Below, one piece after another: positions 24,898 through 33,552 of a stretch of 64,000 nt of DNA. The notes beneath the pieces were generated by a model, which searched no databases, was not told the DNA's origin, and saw nothing but the letters and a program-made list of their open reading frames with translations. This DNA is from Actinomadura pelletieri DSM 43383. GTDB taxonomy: Bacteria > Actinomycetota > Actinomycetes > Streptosporangiales > Streptosporangiaceae. Made by a program: the position numbers and the translations under genes. Location of the stretch: contig NZ_RBWU01000001.1 in NCBI RefSeq assembly GCF_003634705.1, positions 496,001 through 560,000 on the forward strand, read 5' to 3'. Numbering within the stretch: the first letter of the stretch is position 1; every line of letters starts with the position of its first letter.

Positions 24898-26304
24898 ATG
24901 TACGAGATTTTCATCAACTATCGGAGTGGTGATCATTTCGTCGCCGTGGAGGGGCTTTATTCGCGGCTGAGCCGCCATTTCGGTGACAATGCCGTGTTCC
25001 TCGATCGCGGCGCCATTCGGAGCGGTGAGCGCTACCCGGATGTGCTTCGGGACAAGGTGGAGGCGTGCGAGGTCCTGCTCGCCGTCATCCATCCCGGCTG
25101 GCTCACCGACACCGCGAACGGAACCCGGTTGATCGACCGGGAGGCGGACTGGGTCCGGTACGAGATCGCGACCGCGCTCCGGCTCGGCAAGGTCGTCATT
25201 CCGGTGCCGCTCGGCGACGGTCTCGTGCCGGAACCGTCCGGACTGCCCGACTCGATCCGGGACCTGGCGTTGAGGCAGGCCCACGTGTTGCACGCTGGAC
25301 GGTTCGCCAAGGATGTCGACGCGCTCGTCGGACGGCTCGAACACTGCGTCACACCGTCGTGGCGTCCGCCGGAACCCGTGGAGACGGTCTCGTCCGGGAG
25401 CGAGGCGCGGCGGTGGACGATTCTGAGCTGCGCCCTCGGCGTCGGGCTCGTGACCGCGCCTCCGTTGGTCGCCGCCGCGTACGGACGTCCGATGCCGGAG
25501 GACGAGGTTCCGTGGCCCTTCACCGCCGCGATGTGGTCGGCGCTCTTCATGTCGGCCTTTCCGATTTCGGTGGCCGGTATCAGTCTGGCCCGCCGCCGCG
25601 TCAACGACGCGGAACAGGTCTTACACACGGTATCGAGCGCCCTTTACAACTCCCGATTCGCCCTTCCGGTCGGAATCACGCTCGTGGTGTCCCTTTCCTT
25701 GCTCGTCCTCGCCGCGACCGGGTTCGGGTATCCGGCGTTCGTCACCGTCATCGCACTCCTCATGGCGTTCGCGTGGTTCGCCATCGCGCTACTTCGTAAC
25801 GAGCGGAGAGAAGAGGACGAGGAGGCGAACTGGCCACAGAGGCCGGGGCGACCGGTAACGTCACCGGCCCTGCGACGCGGTGTCGAACGGACCCGCAGGC
25901 GGCTTGCGGGCTGGCCGGACCCGCTCACCCTGGAACAACGGCTCAAGGTCGGTTGGGCCCTCGACGTCCTGGCCGAGGGCGCGGCGGAACTGGCGCGGCA
26001 GAGCACGCGGAAAAGGCCGATATGGCTGACCGGGACGTACCCAAGGACTGCGACGATCTGTGTGCTGTGGGCCGCCGCGACCGTGGGCCTCTTCCTCGCC
26101 TCGCTCTCCCCCAACATCAAGGCCGACCCCGCTCATTCGCGGTACTACATCGCCGTGGCCCTGTTCACCACGATCGTGCTGGCCCTGTTCGGCGCCGGAG
26201 TCGAGTTGCTGTACCGCCACCAACGCTGGGTGCACGGCAATGTGGCCGCGGAAGTGCACGGCGAGATCGCGGAACTCCACAGAACGCTCGCGCTCCGTTC
26301 CTGA
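24898..26304 (+). CDS. TIR-domain protein with C-terminal multi-pass membrane region
   Basis: A 468-residue protein. Residues 1-150 are a TIR domain: EIFINYRSGD, then FLDRGAIRSGERYPD and ADWVRYEIATAL, where Glu89 is at the position of the catalytic glutamate of NADase TIRs. Hydrophobic segments follow near 172-192, 206-226, 250-290, 390-410 and 425-445. Bacterial TIR proteins either cleave NAD+ in antiphage defence or assemble signalling complexes. A TIR joined to a membrane module suggests sensing at, or action on, the membrane. The ATG at 24898 is the first start; no strong ribosome site precedes it. No partner defence gene is adjacent. Confidence 0.85.
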   Translation: MYEIFINYRSGDHFVAVEGLYSRLSRHFGDNAVFLDRGAIRSGERYPDVLRDKVEACEVLLAVIHPGWLTDTANGTRLIDREADWVRYEIATALRLGKVVIPVPLGDGLVPEPSGLPDSIRDLALRQAHVLHAGRFAKDVDALVGRLEHCVTPSWRPPEPVETVSSGSEARRWTILSCALGVGLVTAPPLVAAAYGRPMPEDEVPWPFTAAMWSALFMSAFPISVAGISLARRRVNDAEQVLHTVSSALYNSRFALPVGITLVVSLSLLVLAATGFGYPAFVTVIALLMAFAWFAIALLRNERREEDEEANWPQRPGRPVTSPALRRGVERTRRRLAGWPDPLTLEQRLKVGWALDVLAEGAAELARQSTRKRPIWLTGTYPRTATICVLWAAATVGLFLASLSPNIKADPAHSRYYIAVALFTTIVLALFGAGVELLYRHQRWVHGNVAAEVHGEIAELHRTLALRS

Positions 26305-26314
26305 AACTGCGACG

Positions 26315-26701
26315 TCAGGTAGTTCGGTCGGACGGGAGTTCGCATAGCTTCTCGCCGCTGGCGATGTCTTCGAGAACACGCCGCAGTTGTCGTATCCGCT
26401 GTTCGGCCTCCGTTATGAGGCTCCGGGTCAGGTGTTCCCAGTCCGCGAGAGCCGGTTCGGGAGGAAGCTCGGCGAAGATCGCCTTGATCTCCGCGATGGA
26501 CAGTCCGACGCGTTGGGCCACGCGGATGACCTTGGTCCGGCATACGTCCGGTTCACGGAAGCGACGTTGGTTGCCGGCGGTGCGTTCGCTGGTGAGCAGG
26601 CCATGGGCTTCGTAGAACCGGACGGCCGAGGGCGCCACCCCGCTGGCGCGAGCCAGTTCCCCGACCGTCAGTTGCGGCTGCACGGTGGCGCTACCGGTCA
26701 T
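26315..26701 (-). CDS. MerR-family transcriptional regulator
   Basis: A 128-residue MerR protein: N-terminal winged helix (VGELARASGVAPSAVRFYEAHGLL), the RRFREPDV wing, then a long dimerisation helix ending EDIASGEKLCEL. Its sequence resembles the SoxR-like branch, but the four-cysteine iron-sulfur motif is missing, and only one cysteine remains near the C-terminus besides one in the wing (DVCRT). It is divergent from a dehydrogenase gene and converges on the TIR gene with a 10-bp gap. Confidence 0.9.
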   Translation of the reverse strand: MTGSATVQPQLTVGELARASGVAPSAVRFYEAHGLLTSERTAGNQRRFREPDVCRTKVIRVAQRVGLSIAEIKAIFAELPPEPALADWEHLTRSLITEAEQRIRQLRRVLEDIASGEKLCELPSDRTT

Positions 26702-26719
26702 GGCGAACCCTCCACACGC

Positions 26720-26750
26720 TTGACTTCAACAAATGTTGAACTTTTAGCGT
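26720..26750 (+). promoter_or_regulatory. MerR-type promoter with operator in a 19-bp spacer
   Basis: TTGACT (26720-26725) and TAGCGT (26745-26750) are separated by 19 bp. The spacer region holds the perfect inverted repeat TTCAACA-AA-TGTTGAA (26725-26740). A lengthened spacer containing a dyad is the hallmark of MerR-activated promoters. It drives the dehydrogenase gene and lies 23 bp from the divergent merR start. Confidence 0.75.
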
Positions 26751-26812
26751 AGCGAGCACGCGCGGCAAAGCGGAAGCCGCCTGTCAGAGCAGCGGAATGG
26801 AGCGTGGGTTTG

Positions 26813-27787
26813 GTGCGTGCGGCGACGGTGTCGAGGTTCGGTGGTCCGGAGGTGTTCGAGCTGGTCGAGTCACCCGATCCGGGGCCGGGCTCCGGTGAGG
26901 TCCTGATCGGCGTCGAGGTGATCGACACGCTGTGGCTGGAGACGATGGTGCGCTCAGGGGCCGGTCAGGGCTTCTGGCCGATGCGCCCGCCATATGTGCC
27001 CGGAAACGGGGTCGCCGGACGAGTTCTCCAGGTCGGCGAGGGAGTCGACGAGAGCCTGCGCGATCGCAGAGTGGTGGCCCACACCAATGGGGAGGGCGGT
27101 TACGCCGATCGCGCCGTGGTCGACGCCGAAGCGCTGGTGACCGTGCCCGACGGCGTTGACCTCGCGGTCGCCGCGGCCCTGTTGCATGACGGGATGACCG
27201 CTCTCGCCCTGTTCGACACGACCAAGGTCGGTCCACGCGACGCGGTACTCGTGGTCGGAGCCAGCGGGGGCCTGGGAGTGCTGTGCGTTCAACTCGCTCG
27301 CGCCCGCGCGGCTAAGGTCGTCGCGGTCGCCCGTGGTCCGAAGCTGGAGTGGGTCGCGCGACTTCGTCCGGACGCATCGGTCGACTCCGATCGTCCCGAC
27401 TGGGTCGAACAGGCCCACGCGGCGCTCGGCGAACACGGTGCCGACGTCGTCCTCGACAATGTCGGTGGCCGGTTGGGGGAAGCGGCCTTCGGCCTCACCG
27501 CACGCGGTGGGCGGTTCTCCGCCCACGGCACACCCAGCGGACGGTTCGCGAGCATCGACCGGCAGGTCGCCGACGAGCGAGGTGTCTCGGTGACCGGTAT
27601 CGAGGCGGCGCAGTTGTCCGATCGCGACCGCACACGCTATGTCGGGCAGGCGCTGCGTGAGGCCGCCGCGGGCGTGGTCGCGCCGGTCATCGGGCAGACG
27701 TTTCCGCTGGAGCGGGCCGGGGACGCGCATGCCGCGATCGAAGGCCGCACCGTGTTCGGCAAGACCCTGCTCACCACCGGCGTGTGA
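26813..27787 (+). CDS. MDR-family NADPH:quinone reductase-like dehydrogenase
   Basis: A 324-residue medium-chain reductase. It starts MRAATVSRFGGPEVFELVE in family style, has the NADPH-binding loop VVGASGGLGVLCVQLAR and ends GRTVFGKTLL. Structural-zinc cysteines are absent. GTG 26813 is preferred since GGAG lies about 10 bases upstream; GTG 26804 would sit on that site. A MerR-type promoter precedes it, so expression is probably induced by a small reactive compound recognised by the divergent MerR protein (inference). Confidence 0.88.
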   Translation: MRAATVSRFGGPEVFELVESPDPGPGSGEVLIGVEVIDTLWLETMVRSGAGQGFWPMRPPYVPGNGVAGRVLQVGEGVDESLRDRRVVAHTNGEGGYADRAVVDAEALVTVPDGVDLAVAAALLHDGMTALALFDTTKVGPRDAVLVVGASGGLGVLCVQLARARAAKVVAVARGPKLEWVARLRPDASVDSDRPDWVEQAHAALGEHGADVVLDNVGGRLGEAAFGLTARGGRFSAHGTPSGRFASIDRQVADERGVSVTGIEAAQLSDRDRTRYVGQALREAAAGVVAPVIGQTFPLERAGDAHAAIEGRTVFGKTLLTTGV

Positions 27788-27823
27788 TCCAGGCACGTGG
27801 CCGACGCTGAACGTCCAAGCGAA

Positions 27824-27853
27824 CGGGCCCGGCGGCAGATGCCGCCGGGCCCG
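27824..27853. terminator. Perfect 13-bp bidirectional terminator hairpin
   Basis: CGGGCCCGGCGGC and GCCGCCGGGCCCG pair perfectly around AGAT between the convergent dehydrogenase and chitinase genes, so it can end both transcripts. Confidence 0.8.
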
Positions 27854-27868
27854 CGTCGTGCTTCCTGG

Positions 27869-29194
27869 TTAACGGCCCTGGAGTCGGCGGACGTTGTCGC
27901 CGAACGTCCAGTTCTTCGAGCCGTCCCAGTTCATGGACCAGGTCATCAGGCCCTTGAGCTGGCCGTTGAAGCTGTTCCACGCCTGGGCGACCAGGCCCGG
28001 CGACATGTAGCCGCCACCGGCGCCCGGCTGGGCGGGCAGGCCCGGGGCCTGCTTGTCGTAGGGGACGCGGATGGTGGTGCCCTGGATGACGAGACCCGCG
28101 TTCAGGCATTCGGTCTGCTTGACGAAGCCCTCGACGGTCCCGGCGGAGTAGGAGTCACCGCGGCACCCGTACATGCTGCCGTTGTAGTACTGCATGTTCA
28201 GCCACCACAGGCGACCGTTGTCCGCGTACTTCTTGATGATCGGCAGGTAGGCGCCCCAGATGGAGCCGTAGGTGACGCTGCCGCCCGTGACGTAGGCGGT
28301 CTCGGGCGCCATGGTGAGCCCGAAGTTGGACGGCATCGCGGCGAGCACGCCGTCGATGATGCGGATCAGGTTGGACTGCGACGCCGACAGCTGGTTGATG
28401 TTGCCGGAGCCGGTCAGGCCGGTCTCGATGTCGATGTCGATGCCGTCGAAGTTGTACTTCTTCAGGATCGGGACGATCGTCTCGACGAACTTGTCCGCGA
28501 CCGAGCTGGAGCTGAGGTCGATGCCCGCGGTCGCGCCGCCGATCGACATCAGGATGGTGGCACCGGCCTCCTTGGCCGCGCACATCTGCTCGGGGGTGGC
28601 GACCTTAACCGTGCTGTCCATGCCGTCCTCCCAGAGGACGGTTCCGTCGGAGCGGATCACGGGGAACGCGGTGTTGTAGACGTTGTAGCCGTGGTTCTTG
28701 AAGACCGGGTTCTCGATCGGGCTCCAGCCGAACGGCGGGTGGACGCCGTTGGACGCGCCGTCCCAGTTCTCCCAGTAGCCCTGGAGGATCTTACCGGCGG
28801 GCTTGCCCTTCACCGCGCAGGTCGCGTCGCCCTCCGTGGGTGGGGTGGTGGGAGGTGTGGTGGGCGGCTGCTCGTCGTCGCAGGCGCCCAGGTCGCGCCA
28901 GAGCGTCGGGGTGGACGCGGGGTTCCAGTTCGAGCCCCGGTAGGCGGTGTGGGCGCTGCGGGCCTCGTAGCCTCGGCCGCTGTAGGTGACCTTGCTTCCG
29001 GCCGTGTAGCTCTCACCCTCGGCCCACGCGGGGAACGAACAGGCGACCAGGGACGGCTGAGCGGACGACGGCGCGGACAACACGACCAGCGCGAGGGCCG
29101 ACAGCAGGAGCGCCGCGGCGGACGTGGCCAGGACGGTCACGGCCGCCGACCATCGCTTGTGCATAAATGACACACGTTTGTGCTGGGGATTCAC
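27869..29194 (-). CDS. Secreted GH18 chitinase with N-terminal chitin-binding domain
   Basis: A secreted endochitinase that cleaves beta-1,4-GlcNAc bonds. A signal peptide (VLATSAAALLLSALALVVL, then cleavage near SAQP) is followed by a CBM5/12-type chitin-binding module (FPAWAEGESYTAGSKVTY; TLWRDLGAC) and a Pro/Thr linker. The GH18 barrel contains the catalytic FDGIDIDIE. The barrel resembles Streptomyces ChiC/ChiD-like enzymes. GTG 29194 is preceded by GAGGAG with a 4-base gap; ATG 29164 is also possible and would shorten the n-region of the signal peptide. Confidence 0.95.
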   Translation of the reverse strand: MNPQHKRVSFMHKRWSAAVTVLATSAAALLLSALALVVLSAPSSAQPSLVACSFPAWAEGESYTAGSKVTYSGRGYEARSAHTAYRGSNWNPASTPTLWRDLGACDDEQPPTTPPTTPPTEGDATCAVKGKPAGKILQGYWENWDGASNGVHPPFGWSPIENPVFKNHGYNVYNTAFPVIRSDGTVLWEDGMDSTVKVATPEQMCAAKEAGATILMSIGGATAGIDLSSSSVADKFVETIVPILKKYNFDGIDIDIETGLTGSGNINQLSASQSNLIRIIDGVLAAMPSNFGLTMAPETAYVTGGSVTYGSIWGAYLPIIKKYADNGRLWWLNMQYYNGSMYGCRGDSYSAGTVEGFVKQTECLNAGLVIQGTTIRVPYDKQAPGLPAQPGAGGGYMSPGLVAQAWNSFNGQLKGLMTWSMNWDGSKNWTFGDNVRRLQGR

Positions 29195-29339
29195 GGGACT
29201 CCTCGGCAGACGGGGGTACTGAGGAGCCGGTGCAGCGCCAAACACAAGTCCCGGAGGGGACTCTCCCAGGGCGCATGGCACAAAACCGGCATGGACGCCA
29301 GTAGCAGAGTAGCCGCGTCGGTTCGGACCGGGAAGACCT

Positions 29340-29735
29340 CTAGACGGCGGGTGCGGACAGCGCGCAACCGAACGGGTTGTCGATCACGTAACGCCAGTGG
29401 CCGTCGAGGCCACGGCGGGCGACGTCGGTGGCGGTTCCCTCGATATGGACGGGACGGCCGGTGCGGTCCGTGCCGTCGATCACCCAGTCGACGATCAGTA
29501 GCGTGACGTCCCCGACGGTGAAGGCGTGGCGGGGCCGCACCGTGATCGGCACGCCGAGTGCCATGAAGGAGACGTTGGCGGCGAGGCCGTCCGCGCCCGC
29601 GAGGGGTTTGCCCGGTTCGGGGACGAACACGGCGTCGTCCTCGTACATCTCGGCGAGCGCGATCGCGTCGCCGCTGTTGAAGCGCTCCGCGAACGCCAGG
29701 GGTACGTCTTCGGGGCGGTCGGCCAGCGGGCGCAT
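29340..29735 (-). CDS. SnoaL-like / NTF2-fold protein
   Basis: A 131-residue protein of the NTF2 superfamily (YybH/SnoaL-like): AFAERFNSGDAIALAEMYEDDAV, then LIVDWVIDGT and GHWRYVIDNPFG. Members are isomerases, hydratases or ligand-binding proteins, and the active role is not evident. ATG 29735 follows GGAAGG by 6 bases; ATG 29765 is a longer alternative. It is divergent from an HxlR regulator about 235 bp away. Confidence 0.8.
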   Translation of the reverse strand: MRPLADRPEDVPLAFAERFNSGDAIALAEMYEDDAVFVPEPGKPLAGADGLAANVSFMALGVPITVRPRHAFTVGDVTLLIVDWVIDGTDRTGRPVHIEGTATDVARRGLDGHWRYVIDNPFGCALSAPAV

Positions 29736-29763
29736 CGTCGTCCTTCCGGTGGACAAATGATCC

Positions 29764-30007
29764 ATGCCCAGGACGTTAGAAGGCGCCTTCGTGACTCACC
29801 AAACGGTTCGCTGCCCGGGGCGACCCGATTTGTCACACCGAGCCCATCCGCTCCATTTCCAGGCCTCGGTGAAGTGACGGCAGATAAAAAGCGTTCCGCG
29901 AACTCCGGTGGGCGCTTCGTCGTTTCTTCGGGTAGACAGAGGGGATGCCGGGAACGCTAGGAGGCGCTCGTGACTCAGCAAACGGTCGACCGTCCGGGGC
30001 TGCCCGA
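29764..30007. repeat. Imperfect direct repeat of the HxlR gene start (29764-29828 and 29945-30007)
   Basis: Two segments of 65 and 63 bp align over their length with a 2-base gap and about 80 % identity by eye. Both contain CGTGACTCA followed by CAAACGGT, and both end in a GGGG-x-x-CCCGA block. The second copy is the ribosome site and first 13 codons of the HxlR gene (GTG at 29970). The first copy has a matching GTG at 29791, but its frame is not continued as a gene. Confidence 0.7.
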
Positions 30008-30341
30008 CGATCCGCGGGCGCTCGTCGACGAGCCGAGTCCGTCCTGTCCGGTCGAGATCACCCTGGACGCGCTTCGTGGACGGTGGACGACCCTGGTGGT
30101 CCGTGAACTGCTGCGCGGCGACCGTTCGTACACCGAACTACGGCGGGCGCTGCCCACGCTGTCGGACAAGGTGTTGACCGATCGGCTGACGCATCTCGTG
30201 AACTGCGGGGTGCTCGACCGGCGACGCGAACCGGGCTGGCCGCCGCGCACGCACTACGCGTTGACCGCGCGCGGTCGCCGGCTGGGCCCGGTCCTCCAGG
30301 CGCTGTGGGAGTGGGGTGCCGACGCCGGGACAGCGCCCTGA
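29970..30341 (+). CDS. HxlR-family transcriptional regulator
   Basis: A 123-residue winged-helix regulator: CPVEITLDALRGRWTTLVVR, then YTELRRALPTLSDKVLTDRL and GVLDRRREPGWPPRTHYALT. The cysteine before the DNA-binding domain matches the conserved HxlR position. GTG 29970 follows GGAGG. Its probable target is the divergent SnoaL-like gene. A degenerate copy of its own 5' end lies about 180 bp upstream. Confidence 0.9.
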   Translation: MTQQTVDRPGLPDDPRALVDEPSPSCPVEITLDALRGRWTTLVVRELLRGDRSYTELRRALPTLSDKVLTDRLTHLVNCGVLDRRREPGWPPRTHYALTARGRRLGPVLQALWEWGADAGTAP

Positions 30342-30355
30342 TTCCGACCGTGTCG

Positions 30356-31018
30356 TCAGTTCTTCTTCGGCCGGACGGCGGACGGGGGGAACTCGCAGTT
30401 GATGGTGACTTCGCCGTAGCAGGTGTCATGGCCGGGCCCGCCGTCGATCAGGTCCCAGCCGTTGTCGCCGTTGATCGTGTCGTCGCCTTCGTTGCCGAAG
30501 AGGTTGTCGTTGTCGTCGCCGCCCCGGATGTCGTCGTCGCCCATTCCGCCATGGAGGGTGTCGACGCCGCCTTCGCCGAGGATGCGGTCGTTGCCGTCGA
30601 GGCCCCAGATGGTGTCGGTGCCCTTGTTCCCGTTGAGGATGTCGTTGTTCCCACCGCCCCGGATGGAGTCGCCGTCGTCGCCGCCCAGGACGGAGAGCGC
30701 GCCCCTGGCCGGGGAGTTGATGAAGCCGATGGAGTCACTGCCCGCGTCACCGCAGATCACGGCGTCGGAGGCGAACGGGCTGTCCTCGACGGCGTCGTGG
30801 AAGAACCAGTCGTCGCCGCCCAGGCCGGAACTGACGTCGGTCTGGATCAGCAGGAGCGCGTCGGCTTCGGGGGTGCCCGGCTTGGTGACGGTCAGGTTCA
30901 GCCCGGATTTCTGGTCGCGGCAGGTCAAGGGGTCGGCGTGGGCCGGACCCGCCGCGGCGACCGGGCTGAGGGCCACTCCGAGCAGGGTCAGCGTTCCAAT
31001 GATCGGTCGGATGCGCAT
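30356..31018 (-). CDS. Secreted RTX-type calcium-binding repeat protein
   Basis: A 220-residue exported protein. The signal peptide (GTLTLLGVALSPVAAAGPAHA) is followed by about 75 residues without known fold. Six or more glycine/aspartate nonapeptides follow, of the hemolysin type (GGDDGDSIR, GGMGDDDIR, GNEGDDTIN), which fold into a calcium-loaded beta roll. Two cysteines near each end (PLTCRDQ; HDTCYGEVTINC) may form disulfides. There is no enzymatic domain, and the role may be structural or surface-associated. ATG 31018 was chosen for the signal peptide. Confidence 0.88.
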   Translation of the reverse strand: MRIRPIIGTLTLLGVALSPVAAAGPAHADPLTCRDQKSGLNLTVTKPGTPEADALLLIQTDVSSGLGGDDWFFHDAVEDSPFASDAVICGDAGSDSIGFINSPARGALSVLGGDDGDSIRGGGNNDILNGNKGTDTIWGLDGNDRILGEGGVDTLHGGMGDDDIRGGDDNDNLFGNEGDDTINGDNGWDLIDGGPGHDTCYGEVTINCEFPPSAVRPKKN

Positions 31019-31374
31019 TGGATCGTTCCTTTCGGCGCCGATCGGTCGCCGACGCCACCTTTATTTCCGCCGCGCTTGTTTTCGGTTGCAAGATGGTGGC
31101 CGCAAACGGACCCACGGGAAATTCGTTGACGGTATCCCGGTCTCCCGACTCGGGACGACGAGTGATCGTGGCCTAGGTCTATAAGGCATCGTCGGCGGGT
31201 ATATTAATTGCTTATGACATAAATTGACCGGGAGCGGTCATCGTAGTTTCGCGGAAAGCGGTCCGAATTCCGGTGCGGCGCGTCGTCCGGTGGAGACTGA
31301 GCGTCGCGCCGGATCGGGGCGGCCCGTGGATGCGTCATGATCTGCACATGGGGCGATGGTGGAAAGGGGCCGGT
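31019..31374. other. Divergent intergenic region with an AT-rich patch
   Basis: About 356 bp between the RTX gene and the hydroxyacid dehydrogenase gene. It includes a markedly AT-rich stretch around 31196-31227 (TATATTAATT, TTATGACATAAATT), unusual here, which may hold promoter elements or a nucleoid-protein site. No gene is supported; frames open here lack homology and ribosome sites. Confidence 0.4.
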
Positions 31375-32283
31375 ATGCGGGTGTTGCTGCACTACGACAT
31401 GGACCACGAGGCGTCCGGCCTCGACATCGTGAGCTGCTCCGAGCAGGACGACGAGCGGTTCGCGGAACTGCTGCCGGACACCGAGGTGCTCTGGCACGTG
31501 CTGCGTCCGTTCACCGCTGAGGACATGGACCGGGCGCCGAAGCTGCGGCTCATCCAGAAGCTCGGAACGGGCGTCAACACGATCGACCTGGACGCCGCCG
31601 CCGAACGCGGGATCGCCGTGGCGAACATGCCGGGCCAGAACGCGCAGGCCGTCGCGGAGACGAGTCTGCTGCTCATGCTGGCCGTGCTGCGGAGGGTCGT
31701 GCCGTTCGACGCGCGGACGCGGCGAGGTGAGGGGTGGCCCGCCGACCGGGCGCTTGTGGGCGGGGAACTCGCCGGACGGACCGTCGGGCTCCTCGGCGGC
31801 GGCGAGATCGCGGGCCTGTTGCGCGGCATGGTCGAGGCGATCGGCGCCCGCGTCCTTTACACGTCGCGGCGGCCCCGTCCCGGTGACCCGGCCTGGCGGG
31901 AGTTGGACGAGCTGCTGAGGTCCAGCGACATCGTGTCGGTGCACGTCCCGCTGACCGACGAGACCCACCATCTGCTGGACGCGGAGCGGCTCGCACTGCT
32001 GCCGGACGGCGCGATCGTCGTGAACACCGCACGCGGGGCCGTGATCGACGAGGCCGCGTTGGTCGCGGCGTTGACGTCGGGACGGCTCGCCGGTGCCGGG
32101 CTGGACGTCTTCGAGCAGGAACCGATCGACAAGGGCAACCCGCTGCTCGGGCTCGACAACGTCGTCGTCATGCCGCATGTGGCGTGGCTGACCCGCGAGA
32201 CCTGGGACAGGTATTTCGCGGTCGCGGTGGAGAACTGCCGCCGCCTCGGACGAGGTGACGAACTCCTCCACCGCGTCCGTTAG
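31375..32283 (+). CDS. D-isomer-specific 2-hydroxyacid dehydrogenase
   Basis: A 302-residue NAD-dependent dehydrogenase. The nucleotide-binding loop GLLGGGEIAGLL, catalytic Arg (VNTARGAVIDEAAL), Glu (DVFEQEP) and His (VVMPHVAWLT) are all visible. The family includes phosphoglycerate, glycerate and lactate dehydrogenases; the substrate is not evident. ATG 31375 follows AAAGGGG; the frame is open upstream, but the family begins here. Its stop overlaps the convergent P450 stop by 4 bp. Confidence 0.92.
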   Translation: MRVLLHYDMDHEASGLDIVSCSEQDDERFAELLPDTEVLWHVLRPFTAEDMDRAPKLRLIQKLGTGVNTIDLDAAAERGIAVANMPGQNAQAVAETSLLLMLAVLRRVVPFDARTRRGEGWPADRALVGGELAGRTVGLLGGGEIAGLLRGMVEAIGARVLYTSRRPRPGDPAWRELDELLRSSDIVSVHVPLTDETHHLLDAERLALLPDGAIVVNTARGAVIDEAALVAALTSGRLAGAGLDVFEQEPIDKGNPLLGLDNVVVMPHVAWLTRETWDRYFAVAVENCRRLGRGDELLHRVR

Positions 32284-33527
32284 CTGAGGCTGTAGCGAAC
32301 GGGAAGGCGCTTGAGACCGCCCACGAACGTGGTCGCGATGCTCTCCGGCGGCCCCGCCAGCTCGATCGACCTGAGGCGCGGCAACAGTTCCTCGAAGAAC
32401 GCGCGAACCTCGATGCGGGCCAACGCCGCGCCCAGGCAGTAGTGGACCCCGAACCCGAACGCCAGGTGCTTGTTCGGGTCACGTCCCACGTCGAACCGGA
32501 ACGGAGCGTCGAAGACGTCCTCGTCCCGGTTCGCGGACGGATACGACAGCAGCAGCGACTCGCCCTTCCGGATCGTCACACCGTGCAGTTCGTAGTCCCG
32601 GGTGGCGGTGCGCATGAACTCCTTCACCGGCGTGACCCAGCGGATCATCTCGTCGACCGCGAGCGGCATCAGGTCCGGGTTCGCGCGGAGCCGGTCGAGC
32701 TGGTCGGGGTGCTCGATCAGGGCGTGCAGGCCACCGGCGATCGTGGCGCTGGTGGTGTCGTGCCCGGCCGTCGCGACGATGACGTAATAGGACGCGGTGT
32801 CGAAGTCGTTCAGCGGTTCCCCGTCGATGCGGGCGTTGGCGATGGCGGACGCCAGGTCGTCGGTCGGTCGGGTGCGGCGCGCCTGCGTCAGGCCCTGGAA
32901 GTAGGCGAAGAAGTCGAGCAGGACCTGGAGTTTCTCCTCCTTCGACGTGCCGCGCTGGAAATCGTCGTCATCGCCGCCGAACAGCTCCTGGGTGAGCTTC
33001 AGCATCCGGTCGAAGTCGCTCTCGGGCAGCCCGAGCAGCGAGAGGATCACATAGAGCGGGAAGTGGACGGCGATCTCCTGCGCGAAGTCGCATTCGCCGT
33101 CGAGTTCGACCATCCGGTCGACGTAGCGTCGCGCGAGTTCCCGGACGCGGGGTTCCAGCGCCCGCATCGCCCGTGGCCGGAACCAGTCGGCGCCGATCGC
33201 GCGGAACACCCGGTGGTCGGGGTCGTCCATATGGACGAGGGTGCGCAGGCCGATGCCCTGCTTGGCGCGCTCGCGGTTCATCTGGTCGAGTTCGGCGGTG
33301 GCGAGCACCGGGCGCGGCGCGTTCAGAAACAGGTCGTGGTTGCGTTCGACCTCCATGACGTCGTCATGTTTCGTGACGGCCCAGAAGGGGGTGTAGTCGG
33401 GGGCCTCGACCCGATGCACGGGCGACTCGCGGCGCAGTAAGGCGAGCGCCTCGTGCAGCCGGTCGTCGTCGGCGTAGGTCTTGGGGTCCGCGAGCGCGAG
33501 CCCGGCCTCCTCCAGGGTCGATGTCAT
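32280..33527 (-). CDS. Cytochrome P450 (CYP125/CYP142/CYP124-like)
   Basis: A 415-residue soluble P450. The heme loop FGFGVHYCLG places the thiolate at Cys364; the I-helix motif TAGHDTTSA and the ExxR motif EMIR are present. The N-terminal part (HDLFLNAPRPVL) and overall look resemble the mycobacterial steroid and branched-lipid hydroxylases CYP125, CYP142 and CYP124. The adjacent upstream acyl-CoA dehydrogenase, 25 bp away on the same strand, suggests both serve degradation of a lipid or steroid side chain (inference). A ferredoxin partner is not in the window. Confidence 0.93.
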   Translation of the reverse strand: MTSTLEEAGLALADPKTYADDDRLHEALALLRRESPVHRVEAPDYTPFWAVTKHDDVMEVERNHDLFLNAPRPVLATAELDQMNRERAKQGIGLRTLVHMDDPDHRVFRAIGADWFRPRAMRALEPRVRELARRYVDRMVELDGECDFAQEIAVHFPLYVILSLLGLPESDFDRMLKLTQELFGGDDDDFQRGTSKEEKLQVLLDFFAYFQGLTQARRTRPTDDLASAIANARIDGEPLNDFDTASYYVIVATAGHDTTSATIAGGLHALIEHPDQLDRLRANPDLMPLAVDEMIRWVTPVKEFMRTATRDYELHGVTIRKGESLLLSYPSANRDEDVFDAPFRFDVGRDPNKHLAFGFGVHYCLGAALARIEVRAFFEELLPRLRSIELAGPPESIATTFVGGLKRLPVRYSLS

Positions 33528-33552
33528 GCGTTCGGCTCCTCCGTCGGGTCGG

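Noticed and set aside
26315..26701. SoxR assignment of the MerR-family gene
   Set aside because: The C-terminal four-cysteine iron-sulfur motif is absent.
27797..29170. A 457-codon plus-strand frame opposite the chitinase gene
   Set aside because: It is a GC-rich antisense shadow: Val/Asp/Gly-rich low complexity, no domain, no ribosome site, and it exactly mirrors a clear GH18 gene.
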